Assembly: GCF_036227125.1 (NCBI RefSeq) | Contig: NZ_CP109435.1 | Location: 6,634,001-6,698,000 of the forward strand | Source of the DNA: Streptomyces sp. NBC_01485 | GTDB lineage: Bacteria > Actinomycetota > Actinomycetes > Streptomycetales > Streptomycetaceae | Direction: 5' to 3' | DNA: 64,000 bases | Shown: positions 27,774-35,549 of the stretch, piece after piece | How the letters are laid out: each line of letters opens with the position of its first letter | How positions within the stretch are numbered: the first letter of the stretch is position 1 | Made by a program: the position numbers and the translations under genes | The notes under the pieces: model-generated | Database searches by the model: none | What the model saw: only the letters and a program-made list of their open reading frames with translations | What the model was told of the DNA's origin: nothing

Positions 27774-28430
27774 GTGTTCCAGCAAATATTCAGCCCCTCC
27801 GTCCAGCACACGCTCGACCTCGTCGGCATCTTCGTGTTCGCCATCTCCGGCGCGCTGCTGGCCGTCCGCAAGAACTTCGACGTGTTCGGCATCGCCATGC
27901 TCGCCGAGGTCACCGCGCTGGGCGGAGGGCTGTTCAGGGACCTGGTCATCGGGGCCGTGCCCCCGGCCGCCTTCACCGACCTGGGGTACTTCCTCACCCC
28001 GCTGCTCGCCGCCCTGCTGGTCGTCTTCCTCCACCCGCAGGTGGAGCGCATCCAGACCGGCGTGAACGTCTTCGACGCGGCCGGCCTCGGCCTGTTCTGC
28101 GTCACGGGGACCACGAAGGCGTACGCCCACGGGCTCGGCCTCACCGCCTCGGCCGCCCTGGGGATGGCGACCGCCGTCGGCGGCGGGGTGCTGCGCGACG
28201 TGCTGGCCAACGAGGTGCCCTCGCTGCTGCGCTGGGACCGCGATCTGTACGCGGTCCCGGCGGTCGTCGGCGCCGCCATGGTGGTGCTCTGCATCCGCTA
28301 CGACGTGCTCACCCCGCTGACCAGCGGGGTGGCCGCGGTCACCGCTTCCGTTCTGCGGTTGCTCGCGATGCGCTTCCACTGGCGAGCGCCGCGTGCTTGG
28401 AACCGTCGTTCGACGGTGCGTGAGGAGTAG
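27774..28430 (+). CDS. TRIC-type (UPF0126) cation channel family membrane protein
   Basis: A 218-residue membrane protein made of two similar halves with about seven helices. It includes the duplicated glycine motifs EVTALGGGLFRDLVIG and ATAVGGGVLRDVLAN that mark the trimeric intracellular cation channel family (formerly UPF0126). Prokaryotic TRICs conduct K+ as trimers. The GTG start is preceded by no strong ribosome site. Its 3' end overlaps the facing esterase gene by 92 bases, an unusually long convergent overlap. Confidence 0.9.
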   Translation: MFQQIFSPSVQHTLDLVGIFVFAISGALLAVRKNFDVFGIAMLAEVTALGGGLFRDLVIGAVPPAAFTDLGYFLTPLLAALLVVFLHPQVERIQTGVNVFDAAGLGLFCVTGTTKAYAHGLGLTASAALGMATAVGGGVLRDVLANEVPSLLRWDRDLYAVPAVVGAAMVVLCIRYDVLTPLTSGVAAVTASVLRLLAMRFHWRAPRAWNRRSTVREE

Positions 28431-29592
28431 CCCCCTTCCCCTTCCCGCCACCACCGACGCCGCCGACGGCGTGCTGGTCGAGCTGCGTCGTCAGCCAGCG
28501 GAACGCCGGGACCACCTGCGGCCGCCACAGCGCCATGGTGTGGCCGCCCGCGCTGCTCGGGATGTAGACGACGTGCACGGCCGTCGGCGCCTTCGCCTCC
28601 CGCCGCAGGGCGAGGGCCGCCTCGTAGCCGTCGTGCGGCTGACCGGAGAGGTAGAGCGCCACCGGGGGCGGCACGGCCGCCTTGCCCAGCAGCAGGTACG
28701 GGTTGTTCGCCCGGCGCAGCTCCGGGTCCTGGGCGGCGAGGGAGTTGCGCTCGACCATCGGGTCGCTGTACCCGGACAGGCTCACCGCCGCCCGGTAGCG
28801 GTCGGGGTGGGCGACGGCGAGCTTGGCCGCGCAGTGCCCGCCCGACGAGTACCCGGCGACCGCCCAGCCCTTGGGCGCGGACTGGACCCGGAAGTTGTCC
28901 TTGACCATCTTCGGTACGTCGATGCTCAGCCAGGTGTCGGCGTTGACGGTGCCCGGCACGTTGGCGCAGCCGGTGTCCACGCCCGGCAGCAGCGTGGTGC
29001 GCGGCGCGACCAGGATGAACGGCGCGACCTTGCCCGCGCGCATCAGCGGCGCCAACTGCTCGTGCACGTGCAGCGTCCCGTACCAGGACTTCGCGGAGCC
29101 CGGGTAGCCCGGCAGCAGCTCCACGACGGGGAAGGTGCGGTGCGCGTAGGCCGGCTCGTTGTACTGCGGGGGCAGCCAGACGTAGACCTCGGCGTTCACG
29201 CCGGAGACGCGGCCCTGGACGTCGGTGACGCGCACCCCGCCGGCCGCGCGCATGCCCGGCCCCTCGGCCTGGGTGAACTTCTGCGCGACCTTGGGCAGCC
29301 GGTCCAGGGCGATGCCGCCGGTGCCGTCGACGCCCAGGTCGGCGGCCTGCTGCACATGGGTGCCGGTGCCCAGCAAATCCTCCCAGGTGTCGTACAGGCC
29401 GTTGGAGTTGTTGACCACGACGAAGACCAGGGCGACGGCCGTGCCCTGCGCGAACATCAGCATCAGTACCCGGGCCGCGGCGCGCAGGACCCGCGGCCCG
29501 CGCAGTCGCGACCACGCCAGCAGCGGCAGCGCGACGGCGACGACGGACAGCGCGATCAGGGTGTAGAGGAACGGAGTCCCGGTGAGGCTCAT
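28339..29592 (-). CDS. Membrane-anchored esterase (Ag85/esterase D-like alpha/beta hydrolase)
   Basis: A 417-residue protein. Two N-terminal membrane helices (about residues 5-25 and 40-62) are followed by an extracytoplasmic putative-esterase domain. The nucleophile elbow is AVAGYSSGGHCAA, and the catalytic His lies in IPSSAGGHTMALWRPQ, a motif shared with mycolyltransferase-like esterases. The C-terminal ~45 residues are Gly/Lys/Ala-rich and lie largely in the stretch shared antisense with the channel gene. An in-frame GTG 17 codons upstream would lengthen the protein; I prefer MSLTGTPFLYT because the hydrophobic helix follows directly. The substrate is unknown. Confidence 0.8.
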   Translation of the reverse strand: MSLTGTPFLYTLIALSVVAVALPLLAWSRLRGPRVLRAAARVLMLMFAQGTAVALVFVVVNNSNGLYDTWEDLLGTGTHVQQAADLGVDGTGGIALDRLPKVAQKFTQAEGPGMRAAGGVRVTDVQGRVSGVNAEVYVWLPPQYNEPAYAHRTFPVVELLPGYPGSAKSWYGTLHVHEQLAPLMRAGKVAPFILVAPRTTLLPGVDTGCANVPGTVNADTWLSIDVPKMVKDNFRVQSAPKGWAVAGYSSGGHCAAKLAVAHPDRYRAAVSLSGYSDPMVERNSLAAQDPELRRANNPYLLLGKAAVPPPVALYLSGQPHDGYEAALALRREAKAPTAVHVVYIPSSAGGHTMALWRPQVVPAFRWLTTQLDQHAVGGVGGGGKGKGATPHAPSNDGSKHAALASGSASRATAERKR

Positions 29593-29767
29593 GTCCTTGC
29601 AGAGGGGAAAACGGGCGTCGAGGTTACGGACGAGTTCGGACACTTACCAAGAAATGGCGGGACTCTCAAGGGAACCTCAAGAAAATCTCGAGGGAACCTC
29701 ACCGCGCGGCGTCTCGCGATATGATGGAAAGCTACCGCTTAGTAATGACCTGTTGTACCGTTCGGCC

Positions 29768-30628
29768 ATGCCAGAAGCAGCGACCACGGCAGCCCGGCGG
29801 CCCACCATCGGCGACAGCGAGTTCGACCGCGACACCGCGCTCACCCGGCGCTCACCCGGTGTCTACGACATCGACCTCTCGGCCGGCTGGACAATCATCA
29901 GCGCCGTCAACGGCGGCTACCTCCTCGCCGTCCTCGGCCGCGCGCTCGCGGACGCCCTGCCGCACCGCGACCCGTTCACGATCTCGGCGCACTACCTCAC
30001 GGCCTCCCGGCCCGGCCCCGCGGTCGTCCGCACGGACCTCGTCCGCACCGGCCGCACCCTGTCCACCGGCCAGGCCTCGCTCTTCCAGTACGACGAGGAC
30101 GGCGTCGAGGTCGAGCGGATCCGCGTCCTCGCCTCCTACGGCGACCTGGACGCGCTCCCCGACGACGTCCGCACGACGGCGAAGCCCCCGGCGCTGCCGC
30201 CCCTCGACCAGTGCTTCGGCCCCGCGGATGGACCCGCGCCCGTCGACGGCAGCTCCGCCATCGTCGACCGGCTGATGCTCAAGCTGGACCCGTCCACCGT
30301 CGGCTGGGCGCTCGGACAGCCCTCCGGCAAGGGCGAGATGCGGGCCTGGTTCGGCCTGAAGGACGGCCGCGACCCCGACCCGCTCGCCCTCCTGCTCGCC
30401 GTGGACGCCCTGCCGCCCACCGCCTTCGAGCTCGGCCTGCGCGGCTGGGTCCCCACGGTCGAACTGACCGTCCACGTCCGCTGCCGTCCGGCCCCCGGCC
30501 CCCTCCGCGTCTCCATCACCACCCGCAACCTCGCGGGCGGCTTCCTGGAGGAGGACGCCGAGGTCTGGGACAGCGCGGACCGACTGGTCGCGCAGTCACG
30601 GCAGTTGGCGCGGGTCAGGCTCGGCTGA
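29768..30628 (+). CDS. Acyl-CoA thioesterase family protein (double hotdog)
   Basis: A 286-residue protein with two hotdog halves. The first carries AVNGGYLLAVLGRALAD and DPFTISAHYLTASRPGPA. The second carries VDALPPTAFELGLRGWVPTVELTVHVR, and the C-terminal EEDAEVWDSADRLVAQSRQLARV is typical of TesB-like thioesterases. These hydrolyse acyl-CoA esters; chain length is not predictable. Its 3' end overlaps the convergent TIGR03086-type gene by 14 bases. The spacer upstream contains a repeated gggaacctca motif. Confidence 0.85.
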   Translation: MPEAATTAARRPTIGDSEFDRDTALTRRSPGVYDIDLSAGWTIISAVNGGYLLAVLGRALADALPHRDPFTISAHYLTASRPGPAVVRTDLVRTGRTLSTGQASLFQYDEDGVEVERIRVLASYGDLDALPDDVRTTAKPPALPPLDQCFGPADGPAPVDGSSAIVDRLMLKLDPSTVGWALGQPSGKGEMRAWFGLKDGRDPDPLALLLAVDALPPTAFELGLRGWVPTVELTVHVRCRPAPGPLRVSITTRNLAGGFLEEDAEVWDSADRLVAQSRQLARVRLG

Positions 30629-31214
30629 ACGGCTCCCGCCCCAGCCACGCCGCCAACTCTGCGTAACCGTCGGCCCCTTCGGGGGCCGGCCGGGCCGAGG
30701 CGAACGGCGTGTCCGCGTCGCGCTGCGGCTCGGGCAGGGTGCGGCGGGCGGCCGCGAGCGCGAACTCGCCGAGTTCCGGGTCGAGTCGGCGGGGGCGGCC
30801 CAGGGCCTCGCTCAGATCCCAGGTGTGCGTCACGATCTCCATCGTGTAGCCCGACAGAGCCGCGTGGCCGGGCACCTCGCCCCACGGGACCCGGACCGGC
30901 TCCGTCATCCGCTCGTCCCGCTCCCAGGCCTTGAGCACCCGCGTCCTGACCTCGTCGTAGGCCTGCGCCCAGCCGTCGTCCGGCACCCCGTCGGCGAACG
31001 GCCGTACGGCGAGCCCGTCGCCGCCCTCGCCCACGACCGCGATCCGGAGGGTGCCGCCGACGATGTGGCTCAGCAGCGTCCGCACGTCGAACTCGGCACA
31101 GGGGGTCGGACCGGCGAGCTGTTCGGCGCGCACGGTCCGGATGAGGGCGGCGGCCTGCTCGGTCGCGCGGGTGTAGGCGGGGCGGGGGTCGGTGGCGTTC
31201 ATGTCCGTCTTCAT
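30615..31214 (-). CDS. TIGR03086-type DinB/mycothiol-dependent-isomerase-like protein
   Basis: A 199-residue protein. The N-terminal four-helix-bundle signature TPCAEFDVRTLLSHIVGGTLR (metal-binding His in LLSHIVGG) and the later EIVTHTWDLSEALGR match the actinobacterial TIGR03086/mycothiol maleylpyruvate isomerase N-terminal family. Some members are mycothiol- or metal-dependent transferases; most are uncharacterised. It is divergent from the WYL regulator gene, with a palindrome between them, so it is a likely regulatory target. The second codon block also offers MNATDPRP as a start. Confidence 0.8.
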   Translation of the reverse strand: MKTDMNATDPRPAYTRATEQAAALIRTVRAEQLAGPTPCAEFDVRTLLSHIVGGTLRIAVVGEGGDGLAVRPFADGVPDDGWAQAYDEVRTRVLKAWERDERMTEPVRVPWGEVPGHAALSGYTMEIVTHTWDLSEALGRPRRLDPELGEFALAAARRTLPEPQRDADTPFASARPAPEGADGYAELAAWLGREPFSRA

Positions 31215-31237
31215 GGGCTGGAGTCTCGTCCCATAAC

Positions 31238-31254
31238 CTGACAGTTTCCGTCAG
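31238..31254. promoter_or_regulatory. Palindromic site between the DinB-like and WYL genes
   Basis: The inverted repeat ctgac-N7-gtcag lies in the 79-base divergent promoter region and is a candidate operator for the WYL regulator. Confidence 0.5.
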
Positions 31255-31293
31255 CATTTGCGGGTGGCTCGGCGTGGGCGTGATCCTGGGGCG

Positions 31294-32295
31294 GTGAAGT
31301 CCGACCGACTCCTCTCGATCCTGCTGCTCCTGCAGACCCGTGGCCGGGTGCCCGCGCGCGAACTCGCCGAGCGCCTGGAGGTGTCGGTGCGCACGATCTA
31401 CCGGGACGTGGAGGCGCTGTCCGCCGGCGGTGTCCCGGTCTACGCCGAGCGCGGCCGGCACGGCGGCATCGAACTGCTCGCCGGGTTCCGTACGGACGTC
31501 ACGGGGCTGACGGCCGACGAGTCCCGCGCCCTGTTCATCCTGGCCGCGCAGGGCGCGCACGCCGCCCTCGGCCTCGACGCGGCCCTCGGCTCGGCGCTGC
31601 GCAAGGTGATGGCCGCGCTGCCGGCCCCGCACCGCCCGGCCGCCGAGGCGACCTCCCGCCGCATCCTGGTCGACGCCACGCGCTGGAAGGGCGGACCGCG
31701 GCAGACGGTGGACCTCGACGCGTTGCAGGACGCGGTCTTCGCCGACCGGCGGCTGAAACTGAGCTACCGGCACAGCGGCGAACCGGAGCCGCGCACCTAC
31801 ACGGTCGATCCGTACGGCCTCGTCTCCAAGGCGGGCGTCTGGTACCTGGTCGCCGACCGGCGGGCGCGGCCCCGGCTCTTCCGCGCCGACCGGGTGCGTA
31901 CGGCGACGGTGCTGGACGATCCGGTGCGGCGGCGCGGCGTCGAACTCGCCGACGTGTGGGAGGTGTTGCGCCGCCGGGTCGAGGAGCGGGCCGGGGGAGT
32001 CGACGTCACGGTCAGGGTCCGGCGCGACCTGCTCGACATGTTCCTGCGGCTGACCGCCCCCTCACTGGTGTCCCTGCCGCAGGGCGACGGCGTGAGCGAG
32101 TGGGTCACGGTGTCCCTGTCGTACGGCTCCGTGCGCGAGGCGCGTCAACTCCTCCCGTTCTCCGGCCAGGTGGAGGTCCTCTCCCCGCCGGAGGTGCGCG
32201 AGGAACTGCGCGCGGCGGCCGCTTCTGTCACGGAGCTGTACCAGCCCGCCCACCGGGCCTCTGCGGAGAACTCGCAGGTCGGCGAGGTTTCTTGA
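31294..32295 (+). CDS. WYL-domain transcriptional regulator (YafY/PafC type)
   Basis: A 333-residue regulator. The N-terminal winged helix reads KSDRLLSILLLLQTRGRVPARELAERLEVSVRTIYRDVEAL. The WYL domain contains the trait motif region LVSKAGVWYLVADRRARPRLFRADRV, followed by a WCX extension. WYL domains sense nucleic acids or small ligands. The GTG start is chosen at the first residue of the conserved HTH. The divergent DinB-like gene 79 bases away is the likely target. Confidence 0.9.
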   Translation: MKSDRLLSILLLLQTRGRVPARELAERLEVSVRTIYRDVEALSAGGVPVYAERGRHGGIELLAGFRTDVTGLTADESRALFILAAQGAHAALGLDAALGSALRKVMAALPAPHRPAAEATSRRILVDATRWKGGPRQTVDLDALQDAVFADRRLKLSYRHSGEPEPRTYTVDPYGLVSKAGVWYLVADRRARPRLFRADRVRTATVLDDPVRRRGVELADVWEVLRRRVEERAGGVDVTVRVRRDLLDMFLRLTAPSLVSLPQGDGVSEWVTVSLSYGSVREARQLLPFSGQVEVLSPPEVREELRAAAASVTELYQPAHRASAENSQVGEVS

Positions 32296-32408
32296 GGGGC
32301 GCTTGACCTGATTGACAGGCGGGGGACAGAGGAGGCTCAAGGAAGCCCTAAGCGCCGTTGGTTGAGTTCGCGCCTCAGGTCTTCTCATCGTCCCTGGAGC
32401 TGTTTCTC

Positions 32409-32801
32409 ATGAAGCGTTCGCTGATGCCCGTCCGTCTCGTCCCCGCGGTGGCGCTGCTGGCGCTCTCGCCCCTCGCCCTGGTGGCCTGCGGCTCGGGCGA
32501 CTCCTCGTCCTCCTCCTCGAACAGCGGCACGTCGAGTCAGCAGTCCTGCTCGCCGCCGTCCGGCAACCCGTCGGGCATGCCGAGCGGAGCTCCGTCAGGT
32601 GCTCCTTCGGGTGCGCCGAGCGGTGCTCCTTCCGGGCAGCCGACGGGCACTCCGACCGGTGTCCCGTCGGGCGCCCCGAGCGGCGGTCCCGGCGGTGGCG
32701 GCCAGGGCGGCCCCGGCGGCGGTCAGGGCGGCGGCGGCGGGTGCGGCGGCCAGGGCGGCGGTCAAGGGCAGCAGGGCCAGCAGGCGCAGCAGCAGGGCTG
32801 A
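32409..32801 (+). CDS. Low-complexity lipoprotein with PSGAPSG and Gly/Gln repeats
   Basis: A 130-residue protein. The signal peptide ends in a lipobox LALVAC (Cys about 27), then a Ser-rich linker. A block of PSGAPSGAPSG-type tetrapeptide repeats (about residues 52-90, some QPTGTPTG variants) follows, then a Gly/Gln-rich tail ending GQQGQQAQQQG. It carries no domain I recognise. The composition suggests an extended, flexible, surface-exposed chain anchored to the membrane. A strong hairpin follows the stop. Length may vary by repeat slippage. Confidence 0.7.
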   Translation: MKRSLMPVRLVPAVALLALSPLALVACGSGDSSSSSSNSGTSSQQSCSPPSGNPSGMPSGAPSGAPSGAPSGAPSGQPTGTPTGVPSGAPSGGPGGGGQGGPGGGQGGGGGCGGQGGGQGQQGQQAQQQG

Positions 32802-32853
32802 CCGGCGGTTCACCCGCACGGTCACCATCAGGGTCACCTCACACGGTCACCCA

Positions 32854-32891
32854 CAGGGGCGGCGCACTCGGGAACGGGTGCGCCGCCCCTG
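32854..32891. terminator. Bidirectional terminator hairpin
   Basis: A perfect 14-bp inverted repeat (32854-32867 and 32878-32891; caggggcggcgcac and its complement) with a 10-base loop sits between the convergent lipoprotein and TetR genes. Confidence 0.85.
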
Positions 32892-32926
32892 GGCGTTGCC
32901 GCAGCCGGGCGCAGCCGCAGCCGGGC

Positions 32927-33553
32927 TCAGTCCAGCCAGTGGTGGCGGCCGATGCTGATGAGCCGCATCTGATGTGTCGCGCGCCGGCTGATCCGCTCCC
33001 GTTCCTCCGGCGAGGCCTCCAGGGACTCCAGGAACAGCGAGGCCGTGATGAGCATCTGGTCGACGTAGAGGTGCGAGAGCATCAGCAGGTCGTCGTCGCT
33101 CCAGCCCTCGGCCTCGGTGTCCTTGGCCAGCTCGGTCTTCACCTCCTCGGCGAACCGGCCCAGTTGCTCCCGGATCGCCTCCCGCACCGGCTGGACCCCG
33201 CCGTGCCGCTCGCGGGCGATGAAGCGGACGTGCGCGGGCTGGGCGTCCACATGGCCGGCGATCAACTCGACGGCGCGGGTGATGCGTTCCTCGCTGGTGT
33301 CGGCCGTGGTCACGGTGGTCCGGATCATCGGGTGCAGGCTGCCCAGCGCCTCTTCGACGAGGGCCACGCCCAGGTCCGCGGTGGAGCGGAAGTGCCGGTA
33401 GAAGGCGGTGGGGGCGACTCCGACGGCGCGGGTGACCTCGCGCAGGCCCAGGCTGCTCAGGCTCTGCTCCTCCAGCAGGCCCAACGCCGCGTCCAGCAGC
33501 GCCTGCCGGGTCTTCTGCTTCTGGGCCTGCCTGATGCCGAAGGTGTGACTCAT
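32927..33553 (-). CDS. TetR-family transcriptional repressor
   Basis: A 208-residue regulator. The N-terminal HTH spans QKTRQALLDAALGLLEEQSLSSLGLREVTRAVGVAPTAFYRHF, with the TetR recognition-helix pattern APTAFYRHF. An all-helical ligand/dimer domain follows, including HVRFIARERHGGVQPVREAIREQLG. The HTH wording resembles actinobacterial fatty-acid-related TetR regulators, but the ligand cannot be assigned. It is divergent from a 55-residue membrane protein, and the gap holds three copies of an acaactgtt element, so it probably represses both itself and that gene. Confidence 0.88.
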   Translation of the reverse strand: MSHTFGIRQAQKQKTRQALLDAALGLLEEQSLSSLGLREVTRAVGVAPTAFYRHFRSTADLGVALVEEALGSLHPMIRTTVTTADTSEERITRAVELIAGHVDAQPAHVRFIARERHGGVQPVREAIREQLGRFAEEVKTELAKDTEAEGWSDDDLLMLSHLYVDQMLITASLFLESLEASPEERERISRRATHQMRLISIGRHHWLD

Positions 33554-33564
33554 GTCATCCAGTT

Positions 33565-33646
33565 AACAACTGTTCTCCGTAATAGGAAAGTCGAGGGGAG
33601 CGTTAGACTCCGGAGTCAGTGAACAACTGTTACCACAACTGTTCAC
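33565..33646. promoter_or_regulatory. Cluster of TetR operator-like sites (aacaactgtt)
   Basis: The near-palindromic element aacaactgtt occurs at 33565-33574 and 33622-33631, with acaactgtt again at 33635-33643. The last two sit in a larger symmetric block gtgaaca...tgttcac (33620-33646). One copy is just upstream of the repressor start and the pair lies before the small membrane protein gene, a layout for two-sided repression. Confidence 0.7.
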
Positions 33647-33675
33647 CCAGACTTTACGAAGGGGGATCCGATCCC

Positions 33676-33843
33676 ATGCTGTTCCTCGTCGCCGCACTTC
33701 TGCTGCTCGGTGTCGTCATGGGCACCGTCGCCCACGCGCCGTTCGTCTTCACCGTCGTCGCCGCCACCGTGATCGCCGCCTGGCTCGGCATCTTCGCGCT
33801 CCGCGAGCGCCACGGCCGCCGCCGGCAGACCCCGACCCACTGA
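33676..33843 (+). CDS. Small two-helix membrane protein
   Basis: A 55-residue protein beginning MLFLVAALLLLGVVMG. It is almost entirely two hydrophobic helices followed by a basic tail (RERHGRRRQ), so it is probably an N-out/C-in or hairpin inner-membrane protein. The ATG follows a GAAGGGGG site. It lies directly after the operator cluster and is divergent from the TetR gene, suggesting it is the repressor's main target. No family is recognised. Confidence 0.65.
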   Translation: MLFLVAALLLLGVVMGTVAHAPFVFTVVAATVIAAWLGIFALRERHGRRRQTPTH

Positions 33844-33899
33844 CCGACCGTCGTCCGTCCACCGACGGAAGCGACGGAACCGACAGGAGCTGAGCAACC

Positions 33900-34166
33900 A
33901 TGCAACTCACCGCCCCGGCCGCGCGCCGCACCGGCGTCCGGGACGCCGACGGCATGGCCGTCGCGTCCTTCATCCTGGGCCTTCTGGGCCTGCTCGTCCT
34001 CAACGTCTTCCTCGGACCGATCGCCGTCGTCCTGGCCGCGGTCGCCCTCTGGCGCGGTACGACCCGCCCCGGCCGCGCCTACCTCGGCCTGGCCCTGGGC
34101 GTCGCCGACCTCCTGATCCTGGCGGCCTTCATCCAGGCGGACTCGACGATCTCCTGGAGCTTCTGA
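33900..34166 (+). CDS. DUF4190-type small membrane protein
   Basis: An 88-residue protein. The segment DGMAVASFILGLLGLLVLNVFLGPIAVVLAAVALWRG, followed by GRAYLGLALGVADLLILAAFI, is the two-helix pattern of DUF4190 (AVASLVLGIL...GIVLG). Its function is unknown. It follows the 55-residue membrane protein by 56 bases on the same strand and may share its TetR-regulated promoter. Confidence 0.8.
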   Translation: MQLTAPAARRTGVRDADGMAVASFILGLLGLLVLNVFLGPIAVVLAAVALWRGTTRPGRAYLGLALGVADLLILAAFIQADSTISWSF

Positions 34167-34291
34167 CCGGCCACGGGCCGGCCTCGTGAGCGGCGGCAGG
34201 CGCCGTTCGGGCAAGGCGCGTGGCCCGGGCTGCGGTTCAGGGGCACCTTGAAGCGAGGGCGACCACCCGGCCCCGTAGAATCGTGGCCACC

Positions 34292-35455
34292 ATGGCATAC
34301 CTCGACCACGCCGCGACGACCCCGATGCTCCCCGAGGCGGTCGAGGCACTCACCGCGCACCTGGGCATCACCGGCAACGCCTCCTCCCTCCACGCAGCCG
34401 GCCGCCAGGCCCGCCGCACGGTCGAGGAGGCCCGTGAGACCCTCGCCGAAGCGCTCGGCGCCCGCCCCAGCGAGGTCGTCCTCACCTCCGGCGGCACCGA
34501 GGCCGACAACCTCGCGGTCAAGGGCCTGTACTGGTCCCGCCGCGACACCGACCCGGCCCGCACCCGCGTCCTGGCCAGCCCCGTCGAACACCACGCGGTC
34601 CTCGACGCCGTGCACTGGCTCGGTGAACACGAGGGCGCCACGGTCGAGTACCTGCCGGTCGACTCCCACGGACGCGTCCACCCGGACGCCCTGCGCCAGG
34701 CCGTCGCCCGCAACCCCGACGACGTCGCCCTGGCCACCGTCATGTGGGCGAACAACGAGATCGGCACGCTGATGCCGGTCCGCGAACTGGCGGACGTGGC
34801 GGCCGAGTTCGACGTCCCGCTGCACGCCGACGCCGTCCAGGCCTTCGGTCAGGTCCCCGTCGACTTCGCCGCCTCCGGCCTCGCCGCGATGACCGTCTCC
34901 GGCCACAAGATCGGCGGCCCGTACGGCATCGGCGCCCTCCTCCTGGGCCGCGAGTACACCCCCGTACCCGTCCTGCACGGCGGCGGCCAGGAACGCGACG
35001 TCCGCTCCGGCACCCTCGACGTCCCCGCGATCGCCTCCTTCGCGGTCGCCGGACGCCTCGCCGCCGAGCAGCGCGAGTGGTTCGCCCGCGAGATCGGCGC
35101 CCTGCGCGACGCCCTGATCGACGCCGTCCGTACGGCCGTCCCCGAAGCGATCCTCGGCGGCGACCCCGTGGACCGGCTCCCGGCCAACGCCCACTTCACC
35201 TTCCCGGGCTGCGAGGGCGACTCGCTCCTGCTGCTCCTGGACGCCCAGGGCATCGAGTGCTCCACCGGCTCCGCCTGCACCGCCGGCGTCGCCCAGCCCA
35301 GCCATGTCCTGCTCGCCACCGGCACCGACCCCGACCTGGCCCGCGGCACCCTCCGCTTCTCCCTCGGCCACACCTCCACCGAGGCCGACGTCGAGGCCGT
35401 CGCCAAGGCCATCGGCCCGGCGGTCGAACGGGCCCGCGCGGCGGGACTGACGTAA
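34292..35455 (+). CDS. Cysteine desulfurase (IscS/NifS class)
   Basis: A 387-residue PLP enzyme that removes sulfur from cysteine as an enzyme persulfide. Motifs are MAYLDHAATTP, the PLP region VEHHAVLDAVHWL, the lysine segment TVSGHKIGGPYGIGAL, and the sulfur-accepting cysteine in ECSTGSACTAG (about residue 327). The tRNA thiouridylase gene mnmA lies 2.6 kb downstream on the same strand, separated by two minus-strand genes. The likely role is to supply sulfur for MnmA's 2-thiouridine synthesis. The ATG is preceded only weakly by a ribosome site. Confidence 0.93.
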   Translation: MAYLDHAATTPMLPEAVEALTAHLGITGNASSLHAAGRQARRTVEEARETLAEALGARPSEVVLTSGGTEADNLAVKGLYWSRRDTDPARTRVLASPVEHHAVLDAVHWLGEHEGATVEYLPVDSHGRVHPDALRQAVARNPDDVALATVMWANNEIGTLMPVRELADVAAEFDVPLHADAVQAFGQVPVDFAASGLAAMTVSGHKIGGPYGIGALLLGREYTPVPVLHGGGQERDVRSGTLDVPAIASFAVAGRLAAEQREWFAREIGALRDALIDAVRTAVPEAILGGDPVDRLPANAHFTFPGCEGDSLLLLLDAQGIECSTGSACTAGVAQPSHVLLATGTDPDLARGTLRFSLGHTSTEADVEAVAKAIGPAVERARAAGLT

Positions 35456-35549
35456 CACCGCGCCCCCCGCGTCGGGCCAGGGGCCGCCGCCGGCACTTCC
35501 ACTGCCGACGGCAGCCCGCTCCTGAGACAGGGCGTTCCTGGGGAAGGCC

